Origin: Nelumbo lutea | Lineage: Eukaryota; Streptophyta; Magnoliopsida; Proteales; Nelumbonaceae | Assembly (NCBI GenBank): GCA_022828595.1 | Contig: JAKGHH010000004.1 | Span: 54,276,422 to 54,340,421 of the forward strand | Direction of reading: 5' to 3' | DNA length: 64,000 nt | Part shown: one piece after another, positions 34,662 to 45,908 of the stretch | Layout of the letters: every line of letters begins with the position of its first letter | Position numbering within the stretch: position 1 is the stretch's first letter | Translations under genes and position numbers: made by a program | Notes under the pieces: generated by a model | Told to the model about the DNA's origin: nothing | Databases searched by the model: none | The model's input: only the letters and a program-made list of their open reading frames with translations

Positions 34662-34953
34662 TGTTGAAGTTCGACCTGCCCTAGAATTCTGTCTTGTTCG
34701 TTGACTGTAAAGTAAAGTGAACAGCAAGAAGTAGAAGTAGGAGAGGAAAGAAGAAGAGAGAAACGAGAAAAGGTCTGGTTCGAATTAGAGAAAAAGTTAT
34801 CCCTAGATTCGGCCAGACCTGTTATTATATTATTAACTTATTGGAAAAGACTTAAGTGCCCTTATTTAAATAAGAGGCACTCGAACTAACATAACAGTAC
34901 ACATCAACATTCTCAACAAGTGCAAAGATCAAAATACCCCTTCACTAACACCA
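34662..34953 (-). repeat. 5' LTR of Copia B, 292 bp
   Basis: Matches 18708-18999 with about six differences. In element orientation it ends CTTCAACA. Confidence 0.92.
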
Positions 34954-35279
34954 ATAAGGAAGAACTTAAAATTTTGTCTAATCAACAAGTACTACTACTA
35001 TTTTCTTTTCTTTTCCTATAAGAAAAATAAGGGTTCAGCCCTATATTTTTTTAATTTTCTTTTCCTTCTTTTTCTTCTCATGAATATGTTGATTTTCTAT
35101 ACTTTAACATGAACTCTATACTTTTCTTATGAAAATTATGAATGATTATTAAGGAAATATGGTTATGGTACCTAGGGAACTACCCTAGGATCTATGTTTT
35201 TTACATAAAAAAGTCCATCGCCTAGGCTCCTCCTTGTTGCCTAGCTTCGCCTTGGTGCTTTGACAACTATGTACCAAGC

Positions 35280-36413
35280 TGAAAGCAACAAAACAAGTTG
35301 GGTTTTTAGGGATTTCAGACCTGAACCTGAAGTAGAACACCTCCTGGAATGGTTCCACTATGGCAACAATGGCATCAAACTAGCCTCCTATGCAGACATG
35401 CAATGATAGAGGGATTTGAAGGTGCCAAAATAGGTTAATTCCACAAAACCCAAGCTCACAATACTTGAAAACCCTAGTTGGGGCTTAGTTACAACTCAAA
35501 CAAGAGAGAAAGAACCAAAAGACTGAAACCAAAACCCAATAGATTTGCACCCAACTGTGCCCCTGACTAGAACCTGAATTATAAACTGGCAAAAATACCC
35601 CTGGTCCCAAACAGTCAACAAAGCTACCCAAAAATAACAATTTGTGGTCCCACTACAAAAACATGAAAAACGAAATACCTTCACATTTTTTGCAGTTTTT
35701 TGAATTTTCTGAGTTTTTTTATTTTTCGCATTTTTTTGTAATTTTGCACCTTGCTCCAAAAAGGTGCACGCCTCACGTTGCGCCTTGCGCTTTTAAAACA
35801 CTGCTCCTTCCCTTCCTCTTTCTTCTTCTTCTTCTTCCTCCCCCTCTTTCTTCTTCCTCCTCATCCCCCCTCTTAAGGAGGCTTATGCCTCCTTGTGTTT
35901 GGGAGGCTTACAACTCTTACATTCTGAACTAGGCCTCACACCTCTAGGTAGTGGAATGCCTTGCGTCATGCCTCCACATTTTAAAAAATTGATCATAACA
36001 AGGTTTTAATCCTATGACTGTCATACCATGATATATTGAATCAAGTAGAATTCTAAAAACTAAATTGTATAAGAGGAAAAGAAGACAAAAACACGGAGCT
36101 GTGTTTCAGGGATTGATTAACCATTACCAGTCCATTGACAAGTCCCAGTGATGTATATAAATTGTGATTAAAAAGTTTACAAAGTTATATTTGCCCTCAT
36201 GTATAAGAAAATTACAATTTCAAATAAATAAGATGGCATGTTGAACAACCTATCATAATACTAATATACATAGGATACAAATAAATAAAATTTTGCTTTT
36301 CCCTTCACACATTTTCCCTGGTTACTAGTTTATTCATGGTCCATGAGAAATTTGTAAGCTTTATCTATGTTTTAGTAGTATTAATAGATTGACTCCTTGA
36401 CTTTGCACCATAG
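35280..36413. other. rest of gypsy LTR and right end of the giant intron
   Basis: The first ~350 bases continue the gypsy LTR after the MITE. From about 35750 there is a block rich in 'gcctc' and 'gcgcctt' phrases ending 'ttttaaaacactg', typical of another plant MITE-like repeat, with a cttcttctt tract at 35820-35880. Single-copy-looking AT-rich DNA then leads to the splice acceptor. No gene. Confidence 0.45.
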
Positions 36414-36468
36414 GTACGGTCAGCTACATTGGATACTTGGCTGCCTGAGCAGGTCGCATTTATGAAAT
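36414..36468 (+). CDS. AGD15: AGD15-like exon: VRSATLDTW segment
   Basis: Eighteen codons plus one base encode VRSATLDTWLPEQVAFMK, the direct continuation of the ArfGAP fold after ...GVHISK. The acceptor is 'gcaccatag' and the donor is AAAT/gtaagaa. AFMK rather than AFIQ at the end is as in AGD15. It lies 31,605 bp from the previous exon. Confidence 0.95.
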
Positions 36469-38107
36469 GTAAGAATAAGTTACCATCATTTTCTTGTAAT
36501 CTCTTTGCATAGAGCTTCAGAATGCTCTCATTCAATAACACATAATACACAGTTAATGTTTATAGGATAGTAGTCTAACCTAAGAGATTTCCCATATTAA
36601 AGTTGACTTACACTAAAAGACTGCAGCCATCTAAGCTGTTGCAATTTTCCAGTTTATAGATAAAAAGAGGAGGTAAATCCTAAGACAAGTTTGTAGTGAG
36701 CATAATTTAATTTTTTTTTGACAAGTAAAAGGAAATTTTCGTTGAAAGGAAAAAGAAAATTACAAACTGAGAAGGTTTTAAGGCAACACCTAGAATCAAC
36801 TCAAACAACAGAAAAAACAAAAAACAAAACAAAACATAACCAATTGTCCAAATTACAACTTTGTAATCCCAACACCTCCCATAGACCCCAGGGTTATCTT
36901 TATTGACTTGTGCAAATTCAGGCATCACCAAAACCCAATCTGCAACAGATTTACCAACATAATTTAATTTTTGAAGTAGGGGGTCTTCTTTTGATTGTAA
37001 AACAAAATTCATTAAAATAAAATGGAAAGTACAATAGTACGTGATAAGACATTATGGTGGAAAGAGGATATACAAAATATAACTCAACCACAGCCAAGTA
37101 ACATAGCAACATTAACATCCAACTATGCCCAAAAAAACGAACTGACCAAAAGGAAAAAGAACCCAAAGCCTACACCTTATGGAAAGCTGAACAACCAAAC
37201 AAGGAAACTGCATTCTTCACTATAATCCAATAAGTCAGAATATGATTGCTACAACAATCCACAAATCACCTCTTCCAAACACATCAAATGAACCCCTTTA
37301 AAACTTCAACTCCCTTCCCTAGGTCAGAAAGAGTTGTTTTCTTTAACACATCTATCCTTCTAAAGTTAGTCCTAATAATTTTCACAACAAATTTCTGTTT
37401 CCAACCATTTCAAAGTCACAACCACTAGCTACAGGACTAATATGAAAACTCCTATCCAAAAATGGAAATTCTAGACTCCTTTTTAGCCAAAGAACAAGAA
37501 AACATCCTATTACCTAAACCTGGTCCTAACTAACTCTGCCTTATACTCTTTCCTTATGTTGACTTCTCACTCCATCTTCTATCCCTCGTTTCTCAATAAC
37601 TCCAGTCCTTGACTGTCTCCTTCACTCTGGACATGTCAGATAAGCCTTCTTTATCTTTTTCATATCACAAAAATAGATCATCATGATCAAGATATGAAAC
37701 CTTCACTTCCACCATACATCCATGTCTATCCTCAGAATAATGATTCCTTGAACTCCAGTTTTTCTCATCATTCGATAAGGGAACCTCTAGTGGCTTTGTG
37801 CTTGTATCTTCATCTTGAAGTAGGAGATCTACATGGATACCCATCAGGTGGTGGATATCACCTCCCCTTCTTCCTGGGTGTGCTGTTGATAGATTGTATC
37901 TAATGCTCAACCACAAAGCTGGAATCTCCATGTTGATTTGCTATCTCCCTTATATATGTAGGGTGTGTTGTTGGTGGTTTATAACTAAACCTCATTATAA
38001 CTTGCTTTTCTTTGTTTTTAAGTCAAATTTTAAATTAATATTATACATGCTGCACCACTAAACTACCACCTTGTTGTTAGTTCTTAATTTGTGAACTTAT
38101 TCTGTAG
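36469..38107 (+). other. AGD15-like intron, 1.6 kb
   Basis: GT...AG intron. It holds one minus-strand LINE-like 3' end (36711 onward) and otherwise nothing recognisable. Confidence 0.8.
36711..36990 (-). mobile_element. LINE-like 3' end (minus)
   Basis: On the minus strand the sequence ends ACTTGTCAAAAAAAAA, the TTTTACTT.TCAAAA type of 3' end plus poly(A) of plant L1-like LINEs. The left part is unassigned. Confidence 0.35.
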
Positions 38108-38198
38108 CTATGAGTAATGAAAAGTCCAACAGTTATTGGGAAGCAGAGTTGCCACCGGATTATGACAGAAGTGACATTGAAAGTTTCATACGGGCAAA
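38108..38198 (+). CDS. AGD15: AGD15-like exon: SNEKSNSYWEAELPP segment
   Basis: The exon begins in phase 1 after 'attctgtag' and encodes MSNEKSNSYWEAELPPDY up to FIRA plus two bases of a lysine codon. The donor is AA/gtaggt. These are the last helices of the ArfGAP domain. The next intron is only 73 bp. Confidence 0.95.
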
Positions 38199-38271
38199 GT
38201 AGGTTGGCACAAAATTTTATTAAAAATTTCACCTGAAGTTATAGGAAAATTCTAATATACCCGCTTCTCAG

Positions 38272-38470
38272 GTATGACGAGAAAAGATGGGTTTCAAAGC
38301 AAACAGAACAGCCAACTATGGAATCAGAAGGAAAGAACTCTTGTTCTAACAAGGAAATAGAAGATCGAGGAAATAATGGCAAATCCAACCACTCAAAAAC
38401 ATTTTCTGATGGAGATATTCCCACTAATCAGATCCTACAGGCTCCACCTTCAGCAACAAGACCCCGTTGG
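38272..38470 (+). CDS. AGD15: AGD15-like exon: end of ArfGAP domain and linker
   Basis: One base completes the lysine, then YDEKRWVSKQTEQ closes the domain. A polar, low-complexity linker rich in S, N, K and E follows (MESEGKNSCSNKEI...), ending ILQAPPSATRPRW. That ending resembles the VLQVPPPETRTR segment of AGD15. The acceptor is 'cttctcag' and the donor is TTGG/gtaatg. It ends in phase 0. Confidence 0.9.
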
Positions 38471-39602
38471 GTAATGTTGATATTTTCTGATTCTTGGCTT
38501 TATCTAAATTAGTTAGATTCTTTCTAAGTCAACTCATGTAGTAAATATTTTCTGATATTAATTTTGTTGTAACTGTAGGCTTGACAATTAAATGCATTAA
38601 TGCAGTTAATAGGTGTTTTGAAAGGCTTCAAACTTTGTTTCAGAATGAACTGAAGATCTTCTAAAATTGATTTCATTTTAAGAGTTCACTTGAGTTCTAG
38701 TAGAAAGGAAATTAATTTGCAGGAAGTTTCCAGTAATTGATCCAAAAAAAAGGAAGTTTCCAGTATGGAAACTAGGGAAGCATTATGGTGATGTTGAAAA
38801 TCTAGGATAAATTTTACCAAGTGACAGGATAAGTATCTAGAAACTTTTTGGGCTGAAAACATTTGAATAAGAGATGGTAAGGGACAAAAGTTGCTTCACA
38901 TGTGAAACTTTTAAGATCCAAGTGATGGAATAATTTAATATTAGTTTGTTGTTTTCTTTGAGATTTTGAAGAGAACCTCCTTTATTATCAGTTTCTTTTT
39001 ATGGAAAGATACTGTCTCTTCTTCTTTATAAAAAGGATATTTTTGTCTAGTTGTTCCCACATTCTTCTAAAGTTCTGCATTTTTGTTATGAAAATGTTAT
39101 ATGGATATTTATAATGGGTTTTGTATTTTAGGAAGGCTTCATTTTGAGTATCATCAAATTGGAAATATTTTTGGGGGAAATTTATTTAGCTTTCATGAAA
39201 TTGTAAAGCTATGGCATTATGCTTTTGGGGGAATTTTTTCCCTTTCAAGGTTGTGATCAATTAGTTATTAGAAACTCTTTTAATACTCAACAAGGATTAA
39301 AAAAAATTCATGCTGTCTTCTTTTTTTCTTTTTTAACAAATGTTTTGATGAAACTATTCATTAGAAGTAAAAGGAGGGGATTTTTAATACAAATATTCAT
39401 CTTTCACAAAATTTGTAGGCAATGGTTAACAATGTTGTTCACATTATTTAGCATGCAAGCATCTGACTCAATCATGTTGCTAGTAGTTATTAGTAAGTTT
39501 GCATGTCCTCCAAAAAAACCCATGATGGTGTAGCAAAGTAGAATTCAACAATACAATATTGAACATATAGTTGATGACACTGAACCAGTATCCTAAAGGG
39601 TA

Positions 39603-39780
39603 TTGGACCAACGATATCTGATGAAGAGACGGTAGGGCATCCTACAAATCTGCCCTTTGACGAACTTCAGCTTGACAAGATAGGGGAGAAATTTCAATAT
39701 GATTGCATGGACCCCATGGGACTATTATGGAGCTCTTTTAGGACTTTGAGGGTGACAACTAGCCAGCGAATCAAGAAATA
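39603..39780 (+). pseudogene. unidentified coding-like remnant
   Basis: A 59-codon frame without ATG reads GPTISDEETVGHPTNLPFDE, LQLDKIGEKFQYDCMDPMG and then RTLRVTTSQRIKK before a TAA. Composition looks protein-like. I do not recognise it; it may be a transposase or host-gene remnant. Confidence 0.25.
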
Positions 39781-39844
39781 AATCTGCACATTACTTTTTA
39801 TTTGCCTCAATAACTTAAAATCCATAATTAAAATGCATGCCTCT

Positions 39845-40150
39845 ATTTTTTTGGTAATAGATAAAAGAAAATTTTATTAAGAGAGAAGATAAACAACAAG
39901 GTGAAAAAGAAAAGCCACCCAAAAGGGTCAAAACCCCAAAGCTCAAACACTAACCTTCCTGCCCCACTCCCAGCCATAGCAAACAATTACAAATCAAGAA
40001 AATACATAGCCCAGCCATCTTCCCTAAAGACTCCGGAGCAGACCTACACCCAGAAACAGACAAAAGAACAGAACTCCCCCTTTGAAATTAACCTTCTTTC
40101 ACCGGGTATATCTTTTCCAATTCAAGGAACATTCGTCTTACAAAATCCTC
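39845..40150 (-). mobile_element. LINE-like 3' end (minus)
   Basis: The + strand starts atttttttggtaatagata followed by 'aaaattttattaagagag', the reverse of a LINE tail. No coding part. Confidence 0.35.
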
Positions 40151-40497
40151 CCTCCTAGAACATGTCTCTATGACAAGTTACTAGTTTCAATTTATCCTAG
40201 GCTTCATATATCATAACCCTAGAATTCCCAAAATTTACACTTATTACTTATACTGACAAAAATAGCCTTTGAGATCATCCATAAACCAAACCTAATAGCT
40301 CTAAATAACTGCTACTTGAGATTTCCATAATTTTCTATAAAACACTTGATCCTTCTAGTATCACATTCTTTGGCATCTAACATCATCCTTCACCTTTTCA
40401 TATCTACTCTCGCACTTGTCCAATGGTGTTTATATCCGAATATGGAAGTACTATAATAAAGATCATTTTGAACTATGGAATAATAGCCAACTTCAGA

Positions 40498-40601
40498 CTT
40501 GGTTCTTTTGGGAGGTTTTTTTGGTCCCTGTGTAAACCCTTTTACATAGAGTTCATGATCCCTTATAAAAATAAAAAAGGAAAATAAAAAGACAAAAACT
40601 T
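40498..40601 (+). mobile_element. LINE-like 3' end (plus)
   Basis: Contains 'ggtccctgtgtaaaccctttta' then 'cccttataaaaataaaaaa' and an A-rich end, a common plant L1 3' terminus. Confidence 0.45.
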
Positions 40602-41559
40602 GGCCTCAATTTTGACCAGAGTTCTATTTTCACATTAATGACCACTGTTTTTGCTACATAGTAACGACACTTTTCTGCTACATCGACCAAGGAATGTGCA
40701 GATGAATTGCCTCATACAAGATTGAGTATGGATCAGAATATCTTGAAACTGTTTTAGGTTTGATAATTATGTTCAGTAATTTGTTAAGTTTCATGGTTTA
40801 TGTTTTTAATCTTATATACAACTTTATGTCCTATTCAATTATGACAATTTTTTAATATATAATAAGGAAAATGACCACAAGAGATTAAAAAAAATGAAAG
40901 AAAGAAGAATATTTATTTGTGAATTTCTTTTTCCAAAAGTGAAAAACAAAGTAGGAATGAAATCAAGTGCAGTGTTGCCAGACTTGGATTGGACGAGATG
41001 GTTGGACCATCAAAACTGGAACCTGCAGCTAAAATGGTTCTCTAATCTGATGTGAATAAGTCAAACAGTTAAACTGGATGGTTGAACCATTTGACCTGTG
41101 GCCCAGTCACCAAAATGGCTCTGTCTTACCTGACTCTAATGGCATTGAGTGTGTTTAATTGGGTTCCTTTCATTACAATCCCCTATTAGGATGTATTATA
41201 TGAACAGATTCTTAGTTAAGTCAGGGATCAATTGGGTAAAAATGTACACTGGGCCTTCACCACCATGGGTCTATTGTATTTCTAGATGGACTCACTTCTT
41301 TTGTTTAGATGTCCATTCCATACTTTTGTATTGAGCTTTTTTATTGTTGAATTTGTTTTCATTACTTCTGAAAGAAAAAATAAAAACAAATCAGAATTTT
41401 TAGTTCAAGTTTCATTAAAAGTTACAACTTTTATGTTTTATTTCTCTTATTTTCCTTTCCATTTTCAGTCTTTTAGTTTTTTATGTAAAAGCTCAGCAAT
41501 TATTTGAAGAAAAAAAGAATATTTAGGATCTTAATCAGGTTACTGATGTCTATAATCAG

Positions 41560-41758
41560 GCCTCTTTAGATATGAAGGACAAGGTGACTGGCTTGCCTCC
41601 CCCCAAGGTGCCACAAACAACAGAACAAAAGTTTGGAATTCCTGGGCAAAAAGCTGGTGTTGCTACTGATCTGTTCAACTTGATGGATGCTGATATTCAA
41701 AAGGAGAAGAGATCCATTCCATCCACTTCGTACAGCTCCTCTTGGGCAACATTTGATT
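41560..41758 (+). CDS. AGD15: AGD15-like exon: C-terminal linker
   Basis: Phase 0 after 'tctataatcag', starting ASLDMKDKVTGLPPPK and containing VATDLFNLM and a final SSSWATFD, like the short 'ATDLF...SWA.F' signature shared by AGD5-class tails. The donor is GATT/gtaaga. If the donor is ignored the frame stays open to about 41985 with unrelated sequence. The best downstream acceptor (42517-42519, 'ctgttctgcag') followed by AAAGAG would create a TAA across the splice junction, ending the protein at ...WATFD. The 3' end is therefore probable but not proven. Confidence 0.8.
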
Positions 41759-42574
41759 GTAAGAACATAGTACTACTAAATGTGCTTTGGAGGTTAATAC
41801 GGTGGTTGGTATTACTTGGCCAAGTAAAGATAGTTTATATACTTGCTGTATATTATCTTTTTAAAAAGGCACTTGCTAATTTTACACTGAACTATTCATT
41901 CTGGACATCGATTTGGATGTGCTTACTATTCTCTTGGTTAATAGCCAGAGCTGCAAATGGATCTAATCAAATTGGATATGCCTAGATCCTAGTTTGATTT
42001 GTTAATTTTCGGATTCAAATAGAATCTTATCCATTAGATTTAGACTGGACTTGGAATGAATTTGGATATTGAATGCTGCATCAATAAATTAAACTAAGAA
42101 TGAGCGGAATATCATGCATTATTAATAAGATAACTAAAACTGGTTTTGATATTGTATATTATAAATAAAACGAATTGAAATAAAATGTTATTTGATACTT
42201 GAACTTGCGACTCTTTAGTAAGCATATTACATTTAAACCAGTTTCACTGGATAAAATTCAGAATACCTTCACTGGGTTGAACTTGAATTCCAATTCAATA
42301 CAAACGGATACCATTTGTTGTCCTGAATATTCATCAAAATCAGCTATTTTGATGATTATCCTGGTTGGTCATCCGAAATTTATTCTAGTTTGGGAAAAAT
42401 CATCCTTGATATGATTAAATTCAGTTTCAGCTCATCATGGTTTTCTAATATTAGCTGACTGTGAACTAGTTTCAGTTTACAAGAGTAATTGATCTTCACA
42501 TATCTTTACTGTTCTGCAGAAAGAGCAGATCCAGTGTAGTTAATCTAAAGGTTTTGCCACTGGGAATAGAAATT
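41759..42574. other. probable 3' intron or 3' flank of the AGD15-like gene
   Basis: Starts with the donor gtaaga. Mostly AT-rich, with a 'ggattc.aat' rich block at 41990-42080. A possible terminal acceptor lies at 42517-42519. No other gene. Confidence 0.45.
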
Positions 42575-43065
42575 TCAGCTGCAGAGTTGACCCATGGCCT
42601 TACCAAGTTCAAATAGGTGAAAAGACGGTGACAGTTTGAAAGACTTGATCAAGGTTGGTGATGCTTCACATTTAGTATTCAAGTTCCTTCTCAAAAAATA
42701 GGAAACACTTTCTAGAAAAATTGATAGTTTTGCGGCATTGATCTTTTCAGAGGCAAAGATTTGCATTAATGGACTAAAAGTTTTTTTCCTTGAAAATACA
42801 CTGTACAAATCCTTCACCTAGGTATCAACCTCACTGATCAATAAGTAGACATCCTTTTGAATTAGACATAACCAAAAAGCTTTCAAGTATTTATAGAAAG
42901 TGACTTAACAGTCTTCCACATCAAGTACCATATTGGTATTCTTTGCATTTCCTTCTGAACAGACAACTAAAGCATAATCCATTTTTTCAAGGAAATCATT
43001 GACTTTATAGATTGGCCCATCAAGTGGTGCCTTCTGAACCATGCCGACACAATGCCCCATTTTAA
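42575..43065 (-). pseudogene. unidentified coding-like remnant, two stops
   Basis: One minus-strand frame runs about 160 codons with only two stops: MGHCVGMVQKAPLDGPIYKV, NDFLEKMDYALVVCSEGN, a stop after LDVEDC, then KYLKAFWLCLIQKDVYLL, a stop after SEVDT and KDLYSVFSRKKTF onward to MGQLCS. No family is recognised. The steady frame argues for a decayed protein gene or captured fragment rather than chance. Confidence 0.4.
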
Positions 43066-43475
43066 TGCTAGCTAGAAAGAAAGTTCAGGCTATATATATG
43101 GATGTGTATCAGTTTATTTTCAGTGAAGAGTCAATCGAGTAAATTGAATTTGATTTCTCTAGGACTATTTTTTAGTGGTGACTCCAACTATCTCATAGGT
43201 TTCATGTCTCTAAATGACTTGTGTGACTCCAATCTCAATTTAAGGTTATTAAGGTGATAAGTTGGAGACTCTAATTCAGGGCTGTTGTCTCAACCCATTA
43301 TCCCCTTTGTTCCTTAAACCTTATCCTTATTCAATTGTTCTTAGCTACTTTACTAAACCTCCGATCATGTTGCATTAGTTAGGCTTCAAATTGTCAAAAA
43401 CTGTTATAAGAGTATGCTTAGGGGGTCAAACAATGAGGGTAATGGCTTCATGCAATGGTAAAACTGTTACCATTA
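43066..43475. other. no feature seen
   Basis: AT-rich sequence without recognisable coding or repeat structure. Confidence 0.4.
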
Positions 43476-44255
43476 TCAACAAGTTAAACCAACAGATATC
43501 GAATTGATCATTAATTTAGGAACAACTACAAGAAAGACAGTAATATGATGAATGGGGTTGGAGTGAGACACCAAAGTAGAAAGAGACGAATTATTGGCAA
43601 AAATTGTTTCTAGATTTTCTCCATTGGCTATGATAATTTCCCCCCATCCCAAGAAAATGTTTGGGAGAAGTTTTACCAACAGGTACCCCCATCATATGGT
43701 TGGAAGCACCCAAGTCAATGACTAAAAATTTCAAAAGAACTCTAGAACAAGTACAATTACTAGATAGGCCTATATAACAAAAGGCAGAGTTAATAGCACA
43801 GAAGAACTGCTACCCTGAATGAGTTGTCTTATCTCCTTCACAATTCAAGTGGCTTGATCATTATGGAATAAGGGCAGCAGGTGTATGATGTATCTAAATT
43901 CTGAATTCATAGTTGGTATTCTGGTAATGAAGCCTTAGGAAAACAGACCTGGTTTAATACCCAATCTACCTTCCCTTTTTGGCAAACAGACCTGGTTCCA
44001 TGCTACTAGGTGAAATTTTTTCTCATCATTTACCTTATCCCACAAGAAATCCCTTATGGCTTTCCCCAAAGAATTGATCACCAACCTGAGAACTGTGAAC
44101 AGTGATACAAAGAATATACTAGCAGATTGGATGACGCACTAGATTTAAGGTCACCTTACCCTCTGCCCCCTTTGACGGATATGCCTTCTTCAAGTTCGCC
44201 AATTTTTAATTAAACCTTTTGTGATCAGACAAGAAATAAATAGAATAATGGTAGA
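43476..44255 (-). pseudogene. Copia gag-protease remnant
   Basis: On the minus strand at about 43680-43735 it reads FLVIDLGASNHMMGVPVG, a decayed Copia protease site (WVIDSGASDHM, with S changed to L next to the catalytic D), followed by IIIANGENL. The upstream part (43736-44255) is too decayed to read. It lies just left of the F LTR and may be an older copy into which F inserted. Confidence 0.55.
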
Positions 44256-44259
44256 AAAT

Positions 44260-44497
44260 TGTCTAGAAGATATCTAGATCTGAGAAAAACAGATGTACAG
44301 ATGAAGTGGAAACTAGGGCAGGAGAGCAGAAGATATTGAACATAACTAATCTCAATTTCCTCCCCTCTTTTATTAATTTTATAATAAAGCAGAAGTTATA
44401 ATACCATCCCTCTTTAGTAAAAATGGGAATAAAAGAAAGTAAGCAATTTACAAGCCACTTAATTATAACAGAAATAAAACTCCTCATACTTCTAACA
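44260..44497 (-). repeat. putative 3' LTR of Copia F, 238 bp
   Basis: It ends on the + strand in tctaaca followed by the purine tract (gtcccccctcaagctag, reversed), and starts tgtctagaag. In element orientation TGTTAGAAG...CTAGACA. No second copy is in the window, so edges are inferred. Confidence 0.5.
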
Positions 44498-45782
44498 GTC
44501 CCCCCTCAAGCTAGAGCATAAATGTGATAGAGTTCCATCTTGTTGGAAATATGATTAATCCGAGCTTGACTTAAATGCTTGGTGAAGAGTTCAGCTAGAT
44601 AATCCACTAACCTCACATAGGTGTAACGATTTCTCCATTGGTGGTCTTTTCCTTGACAAAGTGTCAATCCACTTCTATGTGCTTGTTTTCTTCATGAAAC
44701 ATGGGATTGAAAGAGATATGGATTGTTGCTTGATTATCACAAAACAATTTTATAGGAGATGAAACTTTTAGACTAGTTTCTTTGCCTCAATTTCTATAAC
44801 CAGATTAATTGACAAGTTGTGTGTGCTATTGCCCTATACTTCAGCACTACTCCTAGCAACCATACTCTACTTTTTACTCCTCCAAGCAACTAGATTTTTT
44901 CCAAGAAGGGTACAACACCCAATATAATGAAGAACTCTATCAATACCTTCCCAATGACTTGTTCTTGGTTTTTACACAAATTGGCTCAGTAACCCCACAC
45001 TTAATGAAATATTTGGCCTTGTGATAGTGAGGCCAGGATCTTCTAAAGAGCTCCCCTTCACTATCAGATAACTTAACATTCAGCTCGATAGGAGTATCCA
45101 TTGGTTTTGCTCCTAATAAATTTGTCTCTTCTAACAAATCAAGCACATACTTCCTTTGTGACAGGGAGATTCCCCACTTCGACCTTGTTATCTCAATACC
45201 TAGAAAATATCTCAAATGCCCCAAGTCATTGGTGGTATGAAAACTGCTGTTCTAAAAACTATTTCAGCTCCTTGATCCTCTGTATATCACTTCCTGTAAC
45301 AATAATATCATCAACATATATAGCTAAAGATAATCTTAATGGGAGGTGTATCTCAACTAAAAACCAAGTGCTCAACACTACATTGTCATAATTTGAACTG
45401 CTATATTACACTTTTGAACCAACCAAACTAGGCACACGGTAACTGTTTGTTATCTTAAGTCTACATACAACTGAAGATCATCATGGAGGAAGGCATTTTT
45501 CACATCCAACTGAAGTAAAAACCAATAATAATAGCCAAGGAAAGAAATAATAACACATATAAAGCCCATCTTAGAAACAGGAGAGAATGTATCAATGTTG
45601 TCAACTTCATATGTTTGGGTATACTCTTTTGCCACCAACCACACCTTGTACCTTTCCACACTACCATTCAGCCAATTCTTAATTATGTAAACCCACTGAC
45701 AACCAACTCTCATCTTCCTAGGAGGGAGAGGAGTAAGATCCCAAGTATGATTAAATTGGGAGGCATGAAATCCCTCACCCAT
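44498..45782 (-). pseudogene. Copia F reverse transcriptase and RNase H remnant
   Basis: On the minus strand from 45782: FNHTWDLTPLPPRKMRVGCQ, VDNIDTFSPVSKMG, LQLDVKNAFLHDDL. Then, in broken frames, the active site AIYVDDIIVTGSD near 45290-45320, LGIEITRSKWGISLSQRKYV, LDLLEETNLLGAKP and RNase H remnants down to about 44640. Motifs such as LTPLPPGK and FSPVAKM relate it to Copia B rather than D or E. Its right side is cut where the Copia G LTR tail begins. Confidence 0.8.
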
Positions 45783-45868
45783 CTCTTCTTCTTCCTTGCT
45801 GTTTCAGGTCTATTTTCCACTGTTTTCTTTTGACTAAACATACTATTTTACAACATTTATTGTCAACT
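45783..45868 (+). repeat. tail of the 5' LTR of Copia G
   Basis: Pyrimidine-rich sequence that ends at the primer-binding site of G. It resembles the H LTR end in composition only. The left part of the LTR is missing. Confidence 0.45.
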
Positions 45869-45880
45869 TGGTATTAGAGC
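45869..45880 (+). other. primer-binding site of Copia G
   Basis: tggtattagagc, initiator-Met type with one change. On the + strand, unlike the flanking F and E. Confidence 0.6.
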
Positions 45881-45908
45881 AACCCTACCATTTTTCCCTC
45901 TTTCTTTA

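Larger units (their letters stand above)
18708..34953 (-). mobile_element. Copia retrotransposon B, minus strand, split by Copia C
   Basis: The 292-bp LTRs differ at about six positions by eye. Order on the minus strand: 5' LTR (34662-34953), primer-binding site, gag, protease start, then Copia C, then protease end, integrase, reverse transcriptase, RNase H, purine tract (cctcctcaag reversed) and 3' LTR (18708-18999). The net length without C is about 5.5 kb. Flanking bases are atata and ataag, a poor target duplication. The integrase keeps all three catalytic residues. Confidence 0.9.
18493..35271. mobile_element. hAT-like MITE, split by Copia B
   Basis: Terminal inverted repeats are catagttgtcaaggc at the left and its near-complement gctttgacaactatg at the right. 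They are flanked by a perfect 8-bp duplication, taccaagc, at 18485-18492 and 35272-35279. Eight bases is the hAT signature. Without Copia B the MITE would be about 530 bp (18493-18707 plus 34954-35271), AT-rich with 'gcctaggc' palindromes near both ends and no coding capacity. Confidence 0.88.
5599..35700 (-). mobile_element. gypsy (Ty3-type) retrotransposon A, 3'-truncated and split
   Basis: Read on the minus strand from right to left it shows a 5' LTR (18422 leftmost base, continuing beyond the MITE at 35280 onward), a primer-binding site, gag (18357 to 17803), gag again (7164 to 7080), zinc knuckle, protease and the start of reverse transcriptase, which breaks at 5599. Copia H splits gag in one reading frame, and a MITE splits the LTR. 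The rest of RT, RNase H, integrase and the 3' LTR are missing. The outer edge of the LTR near 35.6-35.9 kb is not resolved. Confidence 0.75.
38471..41559 (+). other. AGD15-like intron, 3.1 kb
   Basis: GT...AG intron with two LINE-like tails (39845 minus, 40500 plus), an unidentified open frame at 39603-39780, and a diverged 'ggttgaaccat' repeat near 40990-41110. No host exon was found in it. Confidence 0.75.

Noticed and set aside
35496..35932. Overlapping open frames on both strands near 35.5-35.9 kb
   Set aside because: Low-complexity F/S-rich frames across homopolymer and ctt tracts at the gypsy LTR edge.
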